The notes under the pieces: model-generated
What the model saw: the letters and a program-made list of their open reading frames with translations, nothing else
The model's database searches: none
Told to the model about the DNA's origin: nothing
DNA from: Paraburkholderia humisilvae
GTDB taxonomy: Bacteria > Pseudomonadota > Gammaproteobacteria > Burkholderiales > Burkholderiaceae
Direction of reading: 5' to 3'
NCBI RefSeq assembly: GCF_902859855.1
Contig: NZ_CADIKH010000004.1
Coordinates: 124,001-188,000, forward strand
DNA: 64,000 nt
Made by a program: the position numbers and the translations under genes
Shown here: one piece after another, positions 1 to 8,539 of the stretch
How positions within the stretch are numbered: the first letter of the stretch is position 1
Layout of the letters: every line of letters starts with the position of its first letter

Positions 1-1725
1 GCGCAGGTGCAAACGAATGTCGCCAGTATCGACGGCCGGAAAAAAGTCGCGGCCGATCAACGGCACCAGCACCAGCGAACCGACGCACACGAGCACGAAC
101 AACGGAATGAAACGGCGGCGCCGTTCAATCGCCTGCTCGAGCGCGCCGCGATAGAGATGACGCACCGTCTCGAAACGCTGTTCGAAGCCGGCCTGGAAGC
201 GTGAGAACACCGCAAAGCGCCCTTGCGGCGCACCGGCTTCCTTGCTCCGCGCGCGCATCAGGTACATCGCAAGCGTTGGGATCAGCGTGCGCGAGAAAAA
301 GTACGACGCACACATCGCAAATACCACCGCTTCCGCGAGCGGCACGAACAGGTATCGCGCAACGCCCGACAGCAGGAACATCGGCACGAATACGATGCAG
401 ATCGACAGCGTCGATACGAACGTCGGCACCGCGATTTCGCCGGAGCCGTTCAGGATCGCATCGTGCAACGGCGCGCCGTTCTCCAGGTGATGCGTGATGT
501 TCTCGATCGCAACGGTCGCATCGTCCACCAGAATGCCGACCGCGAGCGCGAGTCCGCCCAGCGTCATGATGTTGATCGTTTCGCCCAGCGCCGACAGCGC
601 GATCAGCGACGTCAACACCGCCAGCGGAATCGTGACCGCGATAATCAGCGTCGCACGCCAGCTGCCGAGAAAGAGCAGGATCATCGCGGCGGTCAGGCAC
701 GCGGCGATCGCGGCCTCGCGCACCACCCCGCTCACCGCCGACTTCACGAACACCGATTGATCCGACAGCGGCGTGATTTTCAGCGAACTCGGCAGACCGG
801 CGGCGATATTCGGCAGCTTCGACTTCACCTGCTGGATGATCGTCAGCGTCGACGCGCTGCCGGTCTTTTCGATTTCCAGCAGCGCCGCGCGCTTGCCGTC
901 GCTGCGCACGATATTGGTTTGCGGCGCATAGCCGTCGATCACATGCGCGACGTCGCGCACATAGACCACCCCGCCGTTCACGGTCTTGATCGGCAGGTTA
1001 TTCAGTTCCGCGATCGTATCGGTGCTGCCGTTCAGCTCGACGTTGTATTCGCGCGTCCCGATCTTGGCGGTGCCGCCCGGCAGGATCAGATTCTGCGCGT
1101 TCACCGCATTGACGACGTCGAGCGGCGCGAGTCCCTTCGCCTGCAACGCGGCCGGATCGAGTTCGACCATCACCTGGCGGACCTTGCCGCCGAACGGCAG
1201 CGGCACGGCCGCGCCCTGCACGGTCGCGAGCTGCGTGCGGATAAAGCTGTTGCCGAGGTCGTACAGCTCCTGCTCCGGCAGCGTGTTGCTCGACAGACCC
1301 AGTTCGAGCACCGGCACGGTCGACGCGTTGTAGGTGATGATGTTCGGCGGCAGCGTGCCTGGCGGCAACAGGCGCAGCAGCGACTCGGAGTTCGACGACG
1401 CCTGGGCGACCGCGCGATTGATGTCGGCGCCCGGATGGAAGAACACCTTGACGACCGCGACGCCATTCAGCGATTGCGACTCGATGTGCTCGATATCGTC
1501 GACGTCCGTCGTCAGCGCGCGTTCGTAGATCGACGTGATCCGCTGCGCCATGTCCTGGGCGGACAAGCCGTTGAACGACCACACGATGCTGACCACCGGC
1601 ACATTGATATTCGGAAAGATATCGGTCGGCGTGCGCAGGATCGCGAGCGGCCCCATGATGAAGAGCAGCACGGCCAGCACGATGAACGTATACGGACGCT
1701 TGAGCGCGAGCTTGACGATCCACAT
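1..1725 (-). CDS. RND efflux transporter permease subunit (5'-complete, C-terminus cut by window edge)
   Basis: Inner-membrane proton-driven efflux pump of the AcrB/MdtC-like resistance-nodulation-division family; it would work with a periplasmic adaptor and an outer-membrane channel encoded left of the window. The first 575 residues are visible, about half of a usual 1,030-1,050 residue pump. The N-terminus (MWIVKLALKRPYTFIV) starts TM1. A large periplasmic porter domain follows, then TM2-TM6. The paired proton-relay aspartates of TM4 are D401-D402 in GILVDDATVAIENI, matching AcrB D407/D408. The ATG at 1725 begins directly at the TM1 consensus. The frame stays open to base 1. The substrate class (drug, solvent or metal) cannot be read from this half; a CzcA-like heavy-metal pump is less likely. 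Confidence 0.93.
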   Translation of the reverse strand, partial: MWIVKLALKRPYTFIVLAVLLFIMGPLAILRTPTDIFPNINVPVVSIVWSFNGLSAQDMAQRITSIYERALTTDVDDIEHIESQSLNGVAVVKVFFHPGADINRAVAQASSNSESLLRLLPPGTLPPNIITYNASTVPVLELGLSSNTLPEQELYDLGNSFIRTQLATVQGAAVPLPFGGKVRQVMVELDPAALQAKGLAPLDVVNAVNAQNLILPGGTAKIGTREYNVELNGSTDTIAELNNLPIKTVNGGVVYVRDVAHVIDGYAPQTNIVRSDGKRAALLEIEKTGSASTLTIIQQVKSKLPNIAAGLPSSLKITPLSDQSVFVKSAVSGVVREAAIAACLTAAMILLFLGSWRATLIIAVTIPLAVLTSLIALSALGETINIMTLGGLALAVGILVDDATVAIENITHHLENGAPLHDAILNGSGEIAVPTFVSTLSICIVFVPMFLLSGVARYLFVPLAEAVVFAMCASYFFSRTLIPTLAMYLMRARSKEAGAPQGRFAVFSRFQAGFEQRFETVRHLYRGALEQAIERRRRFIPLFVLVCVGSLVLVPLIGRDFFPAVDTGDIRLHLR

Positions 1726-1970
1726 GGCTGGACTTCCTCGACGATAAACGGTGTGTCGGCCGCCCTCGCCGCCCGCTGCGGACACGAAGGCCTCGTGATG
1801 GCTAGCAGTGTGCGCAGCCCGCCATTACCCGATACCGACGCATTGATTACCGCTCTGTTATCTACGCGTCGCTGCCCGACATTACGGGTTCGTCATCTGG
1901 GCGTCAGGGTCTGGTCAACGTGCGTTTCCGACAATGAACGCGTTGTTCAACCACTCAGAAGGAACGCGTC

Positions 1971-2303
1971 ATGAAATCGCTGATTCACGCTGTCGTCGCG
2001 GCATGCGCCGTCACCGCCACCACGCTCGTCTTCGCGCAGACGTCGACCGCTCCGGTCACGCGAGCCGAGGTGCGTGCGGATCTCGTGCAGGTCGAACAGG
2101 CCGGCTATCAGCCGGCCGGCAATCAAAGGGAGTATCCGCAGAACATTCAGGCAGCCGAGACGAAAGTGGCTGCACAGCAGGACTCAGCCACCACAGCCGT
2201 GGGCGGCGTGATGATGCCGGGATCGTCGGCGTCGGGCATGCGCGCGCCGGTCGTGCTGAGCGCGTCTGGAAACGATGCTGGTTCGGTCTACCAGCACCAC
2301 TGA
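1971..2303 (+). CDS. DUF4148 domain-containing periplasmic protein
   Basis: Small exported protein of 110 residues with unknown function. Residues 1-22 form a signal peptide ending in VFA-Q. Residues about 28-67 match the DUF4148 pattern common in Burkholderiales (TRAEVRADLVQVEQAGY, then a YPxNIQAAE block). The remaining 40 residues are Ser/Gly/Ala-rich and probably disordered. An AGAAGGAAC element precedes the ATG. It is divergent from the RND gene with 245 bp between them, a region in which I see no other gene. Members of this family are usually monocistronic and often multicopy; no role is inferred. Confidence 0.85.
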   Translation: MKSLIHAVVAACAVTATTLVFAQTSTAPVTRAEVRADLVQVEQAGYQPAGNQREYPQNIQAAETKVAAQQDSATTAVGGVMMPGSSASGMRAPVVLSASGNDAGSVYQHH

Positions 2304-2439
2304 GGCGGCGCGTGAGGCGCGTACGCGATTCGCGTGCGCCGCCTCGCTCGCGAGGCCCACGCGCCAGCGGTCGCGATGCTGGTCACCGGCCGCCTCCGAA
2401 CAGGCTGCGCGACGCAACATGCCGTCGCGCCCGCCTCAT

Positions 2440-2967
2440 TCAGTTTGCCACTTTAAGCGCGTCGTATTGGTCTTTCGTGATGCCCCGGCCTTTATAGAGG
2501 AAGGCGGTCAGTTGCCAGATCGTGTCGTCGGATTGCGTCTTGCCGAATGCCGGCATCGCCGTCATGTTCACGCCGTGCTTGATCACCCAGAACATCAGCG
2601 GCGGATTGTTGCGGCGGGTTGCCGCGAGCAGGCTCGGCGCGGATGGTTGAATGCCCTGGCCGACCGGGCTTAGCGGCTGGCCGGGCGCGCCGTGGCACAG
2701 CGCGCAAGTCGAGTCGTACAGGCGAGCGCCCGCCCGGATATTCTCCAGCGACATCAGATCGGCCGGCGCCACATCCTTGCCGCCGTAGCGATGAAGCGAC
2801 GCTTCGTAAGTCCGGTGCAGCATCCACGCAACGATCGGGTTGTCCTTTGAAGACGCCGAGACGTTGTAGATGCCGGAGTAAATGAAGGCGAAGCCTGCCG
2901 CGATGGACAGCACGAGCAATGCAACCGCCGTCGCGACAACGGTTGCGATTCGGGAACGAGTGGACAT
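2440..2967 (-). CDS. Membrane-anchored class I cytochrome c
   Basis: Monoheme c-type cytochrome of 175 residues for periplasmic electron transfer. Residues 8-31 form an uncleaved N-terminal anchor or signal. The haem site is C88-A-L-C91-H92. The probable axial methionine is M138 in NMTAMPAFG, the usual distance downstream. The frame runs upstream to 3111, but the ATG at 2967 gives a clean hydrophobic N-terminus and is preferred. No oxidase or dehydrogenase gene lies next to it, so the redox partner is unknown. The 292 bp upstream (2968-3259) hold no gene. Confidence 0.88.
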   Translation of the reverse strand: MSTRSRIATVVATAVALLVLSIAAGFAFIYSGIYNVSASSKDNPIVAWMLHRTYEASLHRYGGKDVAPADLMSLENIRAGARLYDSTCALCHGAPGQPLSPVGQGIQPSAPSLLAATRRNNPPLMFWVIKHGVNMTAMPAFGKTQSDDTIWQLTAFLYKGRGITKDQYDALKVAN

Positions 2968-3259
2968 GCTGGTGGATACCTCTATGCGTGACCGGTTTAA
3001 CGGATTGCGCGGCAACGGGTGACGAGCGCCGGACACCTGTCGGGTCGTCGCGGTGCGCCGGTCCCGTGCGCCGCGCATGGGGTCCGATAGTAAGGCGCGC
3101 CAGTTTTCCACCCGCCGTCACGCGGATTACCGTTTTGTTATCTTCGGGCGAAACGGATGGGCCCGATTACCGCACGCGACGCAGGATTTCCAATGTGCAC
3201 GCGCGAACGCGCGTTCGGCACACACGCACAGCGGCAACGTATTCAGGATGGTGCCGCGC

Positions 3260-4255
3260 TCAGCCGCGCGGCTCGCCTCGCGACGGTCGATTGAAACGCT
3301 GCTCGACCACCGGCCTTCCCCAATGCGTGCCTTCGGCTTCGTGCGTCAGCGTAAAGCCCTCGGATTCGTACAGATGCCGCGCCGCGTCGAGTCCTTTGAA
3401 CGTCCACAGGAAGGTTTCTTCGAAGCGCGCATCGACGAAGTCCAGCGCGTTCGTCAGCAGTCGGCGGCCGATGCCCGTGCCGCGCAATGCATCGTCGACG
3501 ATAAACCAGCGCAAATGCGCGTGGCCGGTGGTTTCATCGCCGTCGATCGCGATCGACGCGAGCGTCCTGTCGTCTTCAACGTAACACCACAGTTCTTTGC
3601 CGCAGGCGGGCAACTTGTCCGCGAATTCGGCCAGTTCGGTCGCGACGCGTCGTTCGAAGAACGAGCCGAATCCCGATGCGCGCGCATAGTAGCGCCCGTG
3701 CAGGCCCGCGATATCGCCGATGCAGCCGGGCCGGTAGCCTGTCTCGATCTGACCGAGCGGGACCCGTTCGGATGCGTGACGCGTGGTCTTGCCTGCGTCG
3801 TTGTCGAGCGCGAGGGCATCCGCATACAGCGCGAGCGATCGCACGAGCGCCTGCTGGTCCTCCGGCACGAGTCTGCGCAACGCATTCGACACCTGGTCCG
3901 TCGCGAACCGGTCGATCTTTCTGCGCAGCTTCTGCCCTTCTTCGGTCAGATAGAGTTGCGACGAACGCGCATCGTCGCTGGCGGTTTGCCGGTACACGAG
4001 GCCCGCCGCTTCGAGCTTGGCCAGTTGCCGGCTGGTATTCGATTTGTCGAGCCGCAGCAGAGTGGCAAGGTCGCGCGCAGGCAGGCCCGGTGCGACACCG
4101 ATCTCCAGAATGGCGTGACAGGCGGACGGCGCAAGCTCGCTATTGGCCAGCGTCGAGCGCATAAAACCCAGTTCGCGCACCAGCTTGCGCGAAAACTCGC
4201 GCAGTTCGAGGATGGTGCGCTCGCGCGGCTTCGCCGGTTGTTCAACGTAGTCCAT
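3260..4255 (-). CDS. MarR-GNAT bifunctional regulator/acetyltransferase
   Basis: A 331-residue two-domain protein. Residues about 10-150 are a MarR winged-helix domain (ARDLATLLRLDKSNTSRQLA recognition region, then a wing with YLTEEGQKLRRKI). Residues about 165-331 are a GNAT acetyltransferase with the acetyl-CoA loop RGTGIGRRLL near residue 275 and LYESEGFTLTHEAEG near the end. The ATG at 4255 is chosen because AGGAGA sits 7 nt upstream; the longer frame to 4324 would run through the palindrome at 4268-4306. Family members are thought to couple effector or acetyl-CoA state to DNA binding. The dyad touching its RBS suggests autoregulation. The target small molecule or protein is unknown. Confidence 0.9.
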   Translation of the reverse strand: MDYVEQPAKPRERTILELREFSRKLVRELGFMRSTLANSELAPSACHAILEIGVAPGLPARDLATLLRLDKSNTSRQLAKLEAAGLVYRQTASDDARSSQLYLTEEGQKLRRKIDRFATDQVSNALRRLVPEDQQALVRSLALYADALALDNDAGKTTRHASERVPLGQIETGYRPGCIGDIAGLHGRYYARASGFGSFFERRVATELAEFADKLPACGKELWCYVEDDRTLASIAIDGDETTGHAHLRWFIVDDALRGTGIGRRLLTNALDFVDARFEETFLWTFKGLDAARHLYESEGFTLTHEAEGTHWGRPVVEQRFNRPSRGEPRG

Positions 4256-4267
4256 CGGGCGTCTCCT

Positions 4268-4306
4268 GCACTTATATTGGTTGCGATACGCAACCAATAT
4301 AAGTGC
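4268..4306. promoter_or_regulatory. 39-bp perfect dyad, probable MarR operator
   Basis: Two 18-bp arms (gcacttatattggttgcg and its exact reverse complement) flank a 3-nt centre (ata). The right end of the RBS of the MarR-GNAT gene abuts it, 12 nt from the start codon. A symmetric AT-rich core (TTATATTGGTTGCG) this long fits a dimeric MarR protein. It could equally form a hairpin in the 5' UTR that hides the RBS. Confidence 0.7.
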
Positions 4307-4418
4307 GCATCGCAGCTTGTTCAAGATTTTTTTCAGGGGATGGACAACGGCGCAGCGCGAGCGTGCGCTATCGCCGCCTGACTGCTGCGCGATCCGTCAA
4401 TGCGCGACCCACGCGCGC

Positions 4419-5501
4419 TTATTGCGCAGCGCCGAGCTGCTCTTCAAAGAATGCGCGCGCCGCGTCGATCGTCAGCCGATGCACGTCGTCCTGGTGAGCG
4501 GACTGCTGACATACCGGTAGCGTCGCGCGACCCGCGTCCGTGCACGGGGAAAGGAAGTCGTCGTGTGTGACGCCGTCAAAGCGCGTCAACACCGCATGCG
4601 GTATCAGCTTTGCGGCGACCACACCGTTAGTCGCCGGCGGCGCAATCGTATCCGCATTGCCCAATACGATCTCCACAGGCACGCGCAGCGCCTCCAGGCT
4701 CGCGGGCTGCAACGAGGGCACAAGCGCCGGCGCCATCACGAACACCGCGCGCACATGCGCGATCGCATGATCGCTGCCGGCATCGGCGAATGCGGCGCGA
4801 ATCTCCGGGCGCTCGATCGCGCGCTCGTAGTCCTGCAGCGTGGCCGCGAATTCGGGTTGCGGCAGGCACGTCGGATCGTCAGGGTGCGCATGACAGAACT
4901 GCAGCAGACGCGTCGGTTGAACACGCGCGCCCGCCGCGACCAGCGACGTATACCCGCCCGCCGAAAAGCCCGCGAGACCCAGCCGCGACAGATCGACGTG
5001 ACGCCCGACGACCGGGTCTCGCGCGATCGCATCGAGCGCCACGCGCAAATCCTCCGCACGTTCCCACGATAGCAATGCGCCGGGCACGGTCATCGGATCG
5101 ACGCCGTTGTTGCCGGGATGATCGACGGCGACGACGATATCGCCGTCGCGCGCGAGCGCAATGCCGAACCAGCCCATCACGCGCGCGCTGCCGCCAAAAC
5201 CGTGCGACAGCAGAATGACCGGGCGCCGCGCGCCAGCCGCAAAGGGTGCGTCAGGCGCGGCCGAGCCTACGTTGAATAGCGGCTTCTGCGGCGGGCCGAT
5301 CACGATGGGCCGCTCGACAGCGTCGTCAGTCGCCGGATACCAGACGGTAATGCGTAGCTCGGTGCGATGCTGCGCATCACGCAGGCTGGCCGTCGGATCG
5401 AACGCGACGCGATGCAGCTCGCCGACGGGTGCAGCGTAAGCCGCCGCTGCCACGGCCAGCATCAGCAGACATCCCGCAGTCTTGATCAGCATGTCGCGCA
5501 T
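4419..5501 (-). CDS. Secreted alpha/beta hydrolase (dienelactone hydrolase/PAF acetylhydrolase-like)
   Basis: Exported serine hydrolase of 360 residues. Residues 1-23 are a signal peptide (ends AAAYA-A). The oxyanion region is LLSHGFGG (about 98-104). The nucleophile is S180 in GFSAGG. Acid and base are plausibly D284 (GNADTIAPP) and H313 (DGVTHDDF), in the right order for the fold. AAGGAG lies 6 nt before the ATG at 5501. The sequence resembles predicted PAF-acetylhydrolase-like or dienelactone-hydrolase-like proteins of proteobacteria; the natural ester or lactone substrate is unknown. It is co-directional with the MFS gene upstream, 105 bp away, so it may be co-transcribed. Confidence 0.87.
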   Translation of the reverse strand: MRDMLIKTAGCLLMLAVAAAAYAAPVGELHRVAFDPTASLRDAQHRTELRITVWYPATDDAVERPIVIGPPQKPLFNVGSAAPDAPFAAGARRPVILLSHGFGGSARVMGWFGIALARDGDIVVAVDHPGNNGVDPMTVPGALLSWERAEDLRVALDAIARDPVVGRHVDLSRLGLAGFSAGGYTSLVAAGARVQPTRLLQFCHAHPDDPTCLPQPEFAATLQDYERAIERPEIRAAFADAGSDHAIAHVRAVFVMAPALVPSLQPASLEALRVPVEIVLGNADTIAPPATNGVVAAKLIPHAVLTRFDGVTHDDFLSPCTDAGRATLPVCQQSAHQDDVHRLTIDAARAFFEEQLGAAQ

Positions 5502-5606
5502 CCTGTCTCCTTATATTCGTTTTAGCTGATCGCGCAAACGCGCGCGCGCGGCATCCAACCGCTTAAAGACGGCCAGATACCGCGCGCTTTGAAACCGCCC
5601 ACGAAG

Positions 5607-6965
5607 TCAGTCAGGCATCCCCTGCCCACGCGTCTCCGGCAGGAACCACGGCAGCACGATACCGAGCACATACACGGAGCCGAGCGCCAAGGCCGCTTGC
5701 GGCACGCCGCCGAACGATTTGATCATGCTGCCAGCGATAATCGGAAAGACCCATGCTATCAGCCGCGCGGCGTTAAACACGAAGCTGATCGCGGTCGAAC
5801 GCACCGTGCTGGTAAACAATTCGCAAGGATAGATTGCCATCCACACGTACGCGCAGCCGAGCGTAAAGAAGCCGTTGATCGGCGCGATCACCATCATCGC
5901 TTCGACGCTCGACGTGAACTTGTACGTAATGACCGTCGTGAGCAGTGCGCCGACGAACGACAGTGACAAAAACATCTTGCGACCGATCGCATCGACGATA
6001 AAACCAGCCACCATATACGCGACGATCGCGCCGATCGTGTACGAGATCGACACTTTCGAACCCCACGACAGCGGATCCGCCACGCTTTCCGCTTTCGCAA
6101 TCGCCACGGTAAACGTCGGCAGCCAGCTCGATATCGCCCACCAGCCGACGGTCGTGACGATCGACAGCACAAGCAGGATCAACGTGCGCCGTGCCGCTTC
6201 ACGTTCGGTGAAAAGCTGCGCCAGCGTGAACGGCCGCTTGCTGTTCTGCGCCGCCGCGCGGCCGGCCGCCGGTTGCCCCGACGACGTTGCATTCCAGCGC
6301 TTTTCGCGCACCGCGCGCTGCCATTTCTCCGATTCGTTCACGCTGCGCCGGATATACAGCACAAACAGCGCGGGGACTGCGCCGAGCACGAACATCAAGC
6401 GCCAGGTTTCGGCGCCAAGCGGATGCAGCGTTGACATCGCATACCAGATCACGGCGGCGATCAGCGTGCCCCAGCCGAAGCCCGATTGCAGAAAGCCCGC
6501 GCCTTTCGCGCGCGCCTGCTCGGGCCACGTCTCGGATAGCAGCGCTATGCCCGTACTCCATTCGCTGCCCATCGCGAGGCCGGTCAGAAACCGGAGCGCG
6601 CATAAGGTCCAGACGGTATCGGACAATGCGGTGAAACCCGAGAACAGCGCATATAGCAGCACCGACCACAGCATCATCCGTTTGCGCCCGACGTAGTCAG
6701 CGAGGATGCCGCCGACCAGTCCACCGATGCCCCAACCGAGCAGCGTGATACCGATCACGACCCCGGCATAGACGGTCGTCGATGCGGCCTGCGCCGGCGT
6801 GAGCAACGAATGCAGCATCGGCCCGAGCACAACCACCAGTACAAGCGCCTCGTAGCCGTCGAAGATCCAGCCGAGAAAACTCGCGCGCAGCACGCGCCAG
6901 TGCGTCGCCGTCAGTCCGTCGTACCAGCGGCCTCGCGCGCCGACTGCAACCTGCCCTTGTTCCAT
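5607..6965 (-). CDS. MFS transporter, metabolite:H+ symporter family
   Basis: Twelve-helix inner-membrane permease of 452 residues. After a short cytosolic head, TM1 contains GWIFDGYEALV, close to the start of sialate/aromatic-acid symporters. The loop 2-3 signature is DYVGRKRMM. The TM5-6 region is followed by a cytosolic loop rich in Ala/Arg (about 230-250). The second half repeats the signature as DAIGRKMF, and the protein ends in LPETRG near residue 446. AAGGAG lies 9 nt before the ATG. The family (sugar/AAHS-type) usually imports organic acids; the cargo is not decided. An 8-bp inverted repeat at 7003-7021 lies just upstream. Confidence 0.9.
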   Translation of the reverse strand: MEQGQVAVGARGRWYDGLTATHWRVLRASFLGWIFDGYEALVLVVVLGPMLHSLLTPAQAASTTVYAGVVIGITLLGWGIGGLVGGILADYVGRKRMMLWSVLLYALFSGFTALSDTVWTLCALRFLTGLAMGSEWSTGIALLSETWPEQARAKGAGFLQSGFGWGTLIAAVIWYAMSTLHPLGAETWRLMFVLGAVPALFVLYIRRSVNESEKWQRAVREKRWNATSSGQPAAGRAAAQNSKRPFTLAQLFTEREAARRTLILLVLSIVTTVGWWAISSWLPTFTVAIAKAESVADPLSWGSKVSISYTIGAIVAYMVAGFIVDAIGRKMFLSLSFVGALLTTVITYKFTSSVEAMMVIAPINGFFTLGCAYVWMAIYPCELFTSTVRSTAISFVFNAARLIAWVFPIIAGSMIKSFGGVPQAALALGSVYVLGIVLPWFLPETRGQGMPD

Positions 6966-7002
6966 CTACCTGTCTCCTTGTTGCGGTTCGGCTGGAGCAC
7001 GC

Positions 7003-7021
7003 GTGTCGACCTTGTCGACAC
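7003..7021. promoter_or_regulatory. Short inverted repeat upstream of MFS gene
   Basis: Arms gtgtcgac and gtcgacac with a 3-nt centre, 38 bp before the MFS start codon. Position and symmetry fit a repressor operator, but no regulator is encoded beside it; it may be chance in GC-rich DNA. Confidence 0.3.
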
Positions 7022-7110
7022 CTACCCCATGCAACTTCATCGCGTGATTGTTACCGGGACGGTCCACCGGTCTTGCGCCGGTATGCCGCCATTGCCACTG
7101 CCACTGTACG

Positions 7111-8229
7111 CTAGCGCTGGCCGAACGAGGCGCCGTTGAACACCTTGCTCACGCCACGCGGCTCGCTTCGCCAGTATTGCGGCGGCGCCGTGACGCTCGC
7201 ACCGAGCTCCGCAGCCGCGTGCCATGCCCAGCGCGGGTCCCATAGCACCGCGCGGGCCAGCGCGATGAGATCCGCGTCGCCGTTGCGAATCACCTTGTCC
7301 GCATCGGCCGGCTGCGTGACGAGGCCCACGCCGATCGTCGTCATGCCGGTCGCTTCGCGCACCGCCTTCGCGAACGGAACCTGATAATGCGGGCCAAGCG
7401 GGATCTTCTGCAATGGCGATACGCCACCGGTCGATACGTCGATCCAGTCGCAGCCGAGTTGCTTCAGGCGCTGCGCGAGCTCGATCGTCTCCTGGATGTC
7501 CCAGCCGCCGGTGACCCAGTCGGTCGCGGACACGCGCACGCCAAGCGGCCTGTGCGCGGGCCACGCGGCGCGTACCGCGTCGAACACTTCGAGCGGAAAC
7601 CGCATCCGGTTCTCGAGCGGTCCGCCGTATTCATCGCTACGCTGATTCGCAAGCGGCGACAGAAACTGATGCAGCAGGTAACCGTGTGCGAAGTGTAATT
7701 CGATTGCGGAAAGACCGATGCGTGCCGCGCGCCGCGCGCTTGCCGCAAACGCCTCGCGAATGCGCCGCAAACCGGCGTAGTCGAGTTCCGCAGGCACGGC
7801 CTCGCCGTCGCGCTGCGCGATCGGCGACGGCGCGCACGGTCGCCAGCCGCCGTCCGCCGCCGCCGCGATCAGCGTGCCGCCACGCCACGGCGGTTCGCTC
7901 GATGCCTTGCGTCCCGCGTGATTCAGTTGCATGCCGATCGGCATGTCGCTGAACTGGCGCACTTCGTCGAGCACCCGTGCGAGCGCGCGCTCGTTGTCGT
8001 CCGAATAGAGTCCGAGGCAAAACGGCGTGATGCGGCCTTCGGGTTCGACCGCGGTCGCTTCGAGCAGCATCAAGGCCGAGCCGCTCAACGACAGATTGCC
8101 GATATGCGTGCGATGCCATGCGCTCGCCGAGCCATCAATCGCGCTGTACTGGCACATCGGGCTGATCACGATCCGGTTCGCGAGTTCGAGCGAACCGAGC
8201 TGAAGGGGAGAGAAAAGGGTTGCGCTCAT
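7111..8229 (-). CDS. namA: NADH:flavin oxidoreductase, Old Yellow Enzyme family (YqjM/NamA-like)
   Basis: FMN-dependent ene-reductase of 372 residues that reduces activated C=C bonds of enones and nitro-olefins with NAD(P)H. The start reads LFSPLQLGSLELANRIV, then MCQYSA with the YqjM-type regulatory cysteine C26. The substrate-binding block ELHFAHGYLLHQFLSPL and the family signature NQRSDEYGGPLENRMRF follow. The C-terminal FMN-phosphate region is GLVTQPADADKVI then ADLIALARAVLWDPRWAWH. The frame opens at 8280 but the ATG at 8229 matches family N-termini. It is divergent from a LysR gene, the classic arrangement for control by that regulator. Confidence 0.92.
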   Translation of the reverse strand: MSATLFSPLQLGSLELANRIVISPMCQYSAIDGSASAWHRTHIGNLSLSGSALMLLEATAVEPEGRITPFCLGLYSDDNERALARVLDEVRQFSDMPIGMQLNHAGRKASSEPPWRGGTLIAAAADGGWRPCAPSPIAQRDGEAVPAELDYAGLRRIREAFAASARRAARIGLSAIELHFAHGYLLHQFLSPLANQRSDEYGGPLENRMRFPLEVFDAVRAAWPAHRPLGVRVSATDWVTGGWDIQETIELAQRLKQLGCDWIDVSTGGVSPLQKIPLGPHYQVPFAKAVREATGMTTIGVGLVTQPADADKVIRNGDADLIALARAVLWDPRWAWHAAAELGASVTAPPQYWRSEPRGVSKVFNGASFGQR

Positions 8230-8539
8230 CGAGGTGACGGAGTTGAACGAAGGAAAAGACACGGGATACGGCGTGCGCAATCGCGTTTCGGCGTGGCTCC
8301 GGCTTCGCGGCCCGTGATGGCTAGCGCCGCCTTGACCGGCCCCGCATAGCCCGCGCCCAGTGGCGTATGCGCTATAGAATGCGGGTTACCGGGCGATCTG
8401 AGAATTTCTGATTGTTCATAGCAGGCATCGCGAATCGTGATGGATCGGTGGGGATTCCTGCGGGGATTCGAGTCGCGCGACCGTTGCCGTTGCCGCGGCC
8501 TATTCGCCCGAGGGAAAACCCGTATACGAAGAGGGAATC
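8230..8539. promoter_or_regulatory. Divergent promoter region between the OYE and LysR genes
   Basis: This 310-bp gap has no gene. A near-palindrome at 8399-8411 (tgagaatttctga) fits the T-N11-A LysR box and is the best operator candidate. Confidence 0.4.

Noticed and set aside
223..1974. Open frame of 583 codons on the plus strand
   Set aside because: It is the antisense of the RND gene, is Arg/His-rich and matches nothing; GC-rich DNA leaves such antisense frames open.
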